A stretch of DNA of 64,000 bases. Origin: Ampelocalamus luodianensis (Eukaryota > Streptophyta > Magnoliopsida > Poales > Poaceae). The DNA is taken from contig CM070620.1 of the NCBI GenBank assembly GCA_036346255.1, positions 35,337,609 through 35,401,608 on the forward strand, written 5' to 3'. Of this stretch, positions 60,194-64,000 are shown piece by piece; position 1 is the stretch's first letter; the number at the start of each line of letters is the position of its first letter. The notes beneath the pieces are model-generated. The model had not been told where the DNA came from. It saw only the letters and a program-made list of their open reading frames with translations, and searched no databases. Made by a program: the position numbers and the translations under genes.

Positions 60194-61409
60194 CGCGTCG
60201 CGTGCACGTACTTGCGAGTTTTTGTAATCGGCGCTCTCGATGGAGTTGCACGCCACAAGAAACCCACTATAATGTCTCATGTCTTTGCGTCCCTGGGGAC
60301 GGTCGGTTCTAATTCACCCATCCAAGCTATTGTTAACGACAAAACGATGAAATGCACTTGCGTATGATTGGAGCGTGATGTATGTGGTAACCAGTGTTGT
60401 TCTCACAAATTGGCCGGTAAGATATTAAAAAAAAAAACGAAGGGAAGAAACCATTTTGGTACGTCAACCTCGGTCCCTAACTTTTCTTATTAGTACCGGA
60501 CAGTTACAATGCTCTGAATGGGATTCGAATTGAACTCTTAGAGCTCCGTCAATAATATAATACCAGGTGGCATACAGGTTGCATGGTTGACAACTTTGGT
60601 CCATAAACTTTGGGATCTAGATCCTCGTTGTAATACGGATGGATCACTGTATGAATAGTGAATGTGTGAACAATACACGGTTGTGGATCTTTGATTTTTG
60701 ATCGGAAAGTAGAAATCACCTTTTAATGTCATGCAATTAGAGGTGGAAAAAAAGCTCATTAATATGGCTCGTTAGCTCGGTTCAAAATTTCTCCAATTAC
60801 ACTCGTTAATTGTTAAATATTAAAATGAGTCAATTTCGAATGAAATTAGATTTCAGTTTGGCTCAGCTCGTTAGCTCGGTTCTAAAAATACTTCCAAACT
60901 ATAAAAAAATATTAAATTAAACTATATCAATTTTAGAAGAAAAAAATACTCGGTAAATGAGTATCCACCTCTACATGCAATGTATATCTTCTCTATTGAA
61001 ACTTTCAGTAAAGAGGATACATTTCCTAAACTTTGAGGCAACCAGTCAAAATCAAACCTTAGCCAGTCATCTAGCAAACAATGCACCCTTGAAAAAGTTT
61101 AGAATCTGATATTAACTACGCTCCTCTTTTTTTAAAAAAAAAAATAGCCACGCTCTTCAGTTTATTTATTTTTTAAATAGCGATGCTCACCTCACAAAAA
61201 GGTAGCTAGGTGGTGTTACGCGCAACCTAGCTCTAGCTAGTGGCCTCTTCACGCGACGACAAACCCACGAGACGAGCGCCTTTCGCTATCATCTGAACTT
61301 TTGATTTTCGATCAGATGTTGAAAATCGCTTATAATGCTATGCCGTTGTAGATATCTGTATTGAATACTTCAATGTAGATGATTCCAATCCGATGGGATG
61401 TTACTGGTG

Positions 61410-61697
61410 CTAGTTGGTGGGAGCATATCTGGTGTACATGGGAGCTTTGGTGGATATATGTACATACGCGATCTAGCCCCACGATTCATAAATCTATGAC
61501 CGAGATCAACAATACAATCCCACCTAAACTGAGTGTGTTTCAATCTGGTGGGGGGGTTTTCGCAAAAATACATTTAACCGGGAGGTGGGATTGCATCGTC
61601 GATCTCAACTGTAGATTTGTGAATCGAGGGGTCAAATCGCGTATGTGCATATATCCACTAAAGCTCCCATATGTACCCGATATGTTCCCCTAGTTGG
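61410..61697. repeat. Long foldback element (arms of about 118 bases)
   Basis: 61410-61528 is the imperfect reverse complement of 61580-61697. Shared segments include CATACGCGAT, GGGAGCTTT and GTGGATATATG; both outer ends read CTAGTTGG. The 50-base loop contains GGGGGGGTTTTCGC. Probably a MITE of unknown family. Confidence 0.75.
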
Positions 61698-62017
61698 TAA
61701 ACATCATATCATCTTATTATCATGGACATCATATCATCCTATTATCATGGCTACATCAGAAAAGAAACGAAGAAAAAGGAAACAGATGCCCCTAGCCAAA
61801 CCGTGTGCCACTTGCTTGTGTTTTAACTGGAGCCAGCGTAGTATTCGTTCCACCTGTCGCACCGCCGTGTGGTCGCTGTATCAGCTCCACTCCTGATACA
61901 GCGCTTTGCTTTGTTTGGCCCAATTTTTCGCTGCTTTCTCTTTGCTTTACTTGGCCTGCAAGCGCGGCAAGCCGACGCGGCCTCCACCGCCCAAAAGCCA
62001 CCCGCGGGGGGTGGGGT

Positions 62018-62524
62018 TAGGGATGGCAATAGATCCCATTCTTTATTCTCCGACGAGGAATTCATCTAGTAGGAGATGGAGATGGAGTTATTTTTTCCCC
62101 ACGGGGATACTAATATGCAAATATAATTCCCCATCGGGTGAAACGGGGATGGGGATATTCCCCTACTCCCTATCCCCGTTACCCGCTTGGGGCCCCGATA
62201 AGACATGTAGACCACTAGCTCAGTACCGCACAACTCGACAAGGCGATAGCTGATAATCTTATTTGCATTCTTTACTTTTTCAGATGCTAATTAATAAAAA
62301 ATATTATTATTTTAGTATTGCATGTGAATGTTCATACTCATTTTATAACATTATGAATATTATTTTCTCTTCTTTCGGGATCCAACTTGCGGGTATGGGT
62401 CCCCGTGGGGCCCCGATAACCCGATAGGAACGGGGATGGGGATGGGGACGGGGATTTTTTTGTCTCTCGGGGATGGAGATGTTCCACCACTCCCCGACGA
62501 GGAATGGCCCTGTTACCATCCCTA
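62018..62524 (+). mobile_element. Non-autonomous hAT element (507 bp)
   Basis: Inverted ends TAGGGATGGCAATAG and TAGGGATGGTAACAG are of hAT type. A perfect 8-bp duplication GGTGGGGT flanks it (62010-62017 and 62525-62532). The interior is rich in GGGGATGGGGAT and has no transposase frame. Confidence 0.9.
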
Positions 62525-62532
62525 GGTGGGGT

Positions 62533-64000
62533 TGCTACGAGAGCACAACCTTAAACTTGACATTTTAGTGTAGGACGTGCTCACATTCCAAGTTACTTGG
62601 CCTCTCTTATCATGTGCCATATGTTAGGCAAAGTTTTCGACCTTGGCTTACAGGGAGCAGGTTTTAGTAGTACCTCCTTTTTTCGACGAGTTGTGTGTAA
62701 ATCAAACGGTGAAGCAGCTAGTATAGCTTGTCTGATTTCTCATGGCAACTTATGCAACCTCGGCAACATGGTCATGAGATTCGTACTCATTCGATTAAAA
62801 AGGTATAGGGGGTAAGAATCTTATCATCAGCGGATCTGCTTTTCTTGGTTCTGTCTGGTGGATCAAGTAAGCATTTGTAAGCTTGTGGTCTGGAGCCAAC
62901 GGGCGTACTACGTCCCACCAACGGTTCAATCCTGGCCATGACGTGTGATGTGGCCGTCCATAGTTAACACGACTTTAACAAAAGAAAAGGTGTGATTAAT
63001 TGTTTCTGAGATGACCATTGCCGAGAGGGCAATCGCGACACCACCTTTTTGGCTTTGGCTGTACTGATTGCTTCTTTTATTCTTTTTACTGTATCGTGTC
63101 AAGCACTTCACTGATACTGTAGCTAGACACGAACTAAAGCCATTGGCTCCGGATCCTCTGTTTCATAAGAGAGTGAACAATGCTTTGTGGCAGAGACTAG
63201 AGTAAAATGTAGTAACAGTGGAAGGGATCGCAACAGTGTTGATAAACACCGTAGCAACAGTAGCAATTGATCTTGACCTTTTATTTTTAATCGAACGATA
63301 GAGATTGCCCCTAATGCTAATGCACTATTGATCCTCTCCATTGAGTCCTTTAATATAAAGGATCTCAATCCAAAGCCATCTAATATGATTTGATCTTTTC
63401 CGTGTAAGCCGGTTCTCTGGCACTTGAGTGCATGGCTACTTGTTTAGTTTGTTATCAATATGGACGAAACCAAAATTTGGTAATTTCAATGAAAATCGGA
63501 TATCATTTGGTTTATTACCAATATTTTGTCATTCCAACAAAAATTGATAACACCAACGAAATCCAATGTCACACGCGAATAATCCGAAGGTGACGAAATC
63601 ACTTACCAAAATTTTGATAATGCCACAATTTTTTTAGGTCGCAATCCAAACTAGCTTTCCCCAAATTTTAGCTTGGTTCGTTAGGGGCAGAACCAAACAG
63701 CCCAAAACCCTAATCACACACAGTCAAGATCCACAAACCTTGAGTTAATTTAATAAAGGAGAATGGCCTTATCACAAGATCTCGGAGTAAAAGAGTGCTA
63801 CTAGCAGCAGCACCCAAGATCTCGTACTCAAAAGGTTAAAGAAATTTACTAAAAATCCTGGAAGTGCGCTGCATTTGTGAGATGAGCAGCTGGTCCAGAC
63901 TCCAGATGTAATCCAATGAGGAAACGGAACACCCCAACTAAGATGTAGTGCACGATTCAATTCTGTCCTAGACAAGGCTCTGCAATAAATAGCGCTAAAA
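62533..64000. other. No gene seen to the window end
   Basis: AT-rich repeats. Segments near 60700, 61310 and 63290 share GATCTTT..TTTTTAATC and TAATGC(T/A)ATGC blocks, suggesting a further degenerate repeat family. No exon was recognised. Confidence 0.4.

Noticed and set aside
1..64000. CRISPR arrays, rRNA or tRNA genes
   Set aside because: None recognised on either strand; the repeats are retrotransposon or MITE derived.

Overview
This is nuclear DNA from a grass, most likely Oryza or a close relative. The first exons of its genes are extremely GC-rich and the introns AT-rich. It carries a ClpD chaperone gene of 12 exons coding for 938 residues, together with Stowaway and hAT MITEs and long-LTR gypsy elements. 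The species was inferred from gene content only; no database was searched.

Layout. 1-30.3 kb is a nest of retrotransposons. A Ty1/copia element on the + strand (6263-7429 continuing at 22538-23093) was split by a complete Ty3/gypsy chromovirus (7430-22537). The gypsy element has LTRs of about 5.1 and 4.8 kb, an internal region of only 5.2 kb, and a 5-bp target duplication CATTC. The left part (1-6262) is the end of a further related LTR system, itself apparently nested, also inserted in the copia. A second, decayed copia lies on the minus strand (24.0-28.2 kb), followed by a miniature LTR element (28.6-29.7 kb) and an inverted related LTR (29.8-30.3 kb).

31.3-41.7 kb is the gene island: a PORR-domain organelle RNA-binding protein (minus, apparently frameshifted here), an HP30-type Tim17/SAM chloroplast import protein (plus, 6 exons) sharing a roughly 250-bp promoter with it, and plastid ClpD (minus, 12 exons, intact). 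All three encode proteins expected to act in organelles.

42-57 kb is repeat-rich. It holds several minus-oriented LTR ends (TGTAACA or TGTAATA type), a fragment resembling a plant mobile domain, and an AT-rich degenerate tandem tract. 57.1-57.8 kb holds the promoter and first exon of a heparan-alpha-glucosaminide N-acetyltransferase-like membrane protein. No later exon was recognised before the window ends. The remainder to 64 kb is repeats, including a hAT MITE with a perfect 8-bp duplication and a long foldback.

The most unusual signals are in the long gypsy LTRs. Divergent copies share phase-compatible exon-like modules (a PQQ/acidic segment and a GPHFCELC segment) joined by a possible GC-AG intron. 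They also share stem-loops whose paired bases covary between copies. A separate signal is technical: the gypsy element shows repeated collapse of CTG/CAG to CG. This is best explained by consensus errors at CHG-methylated sites, and it makes the element look more frameshifted than it may be.
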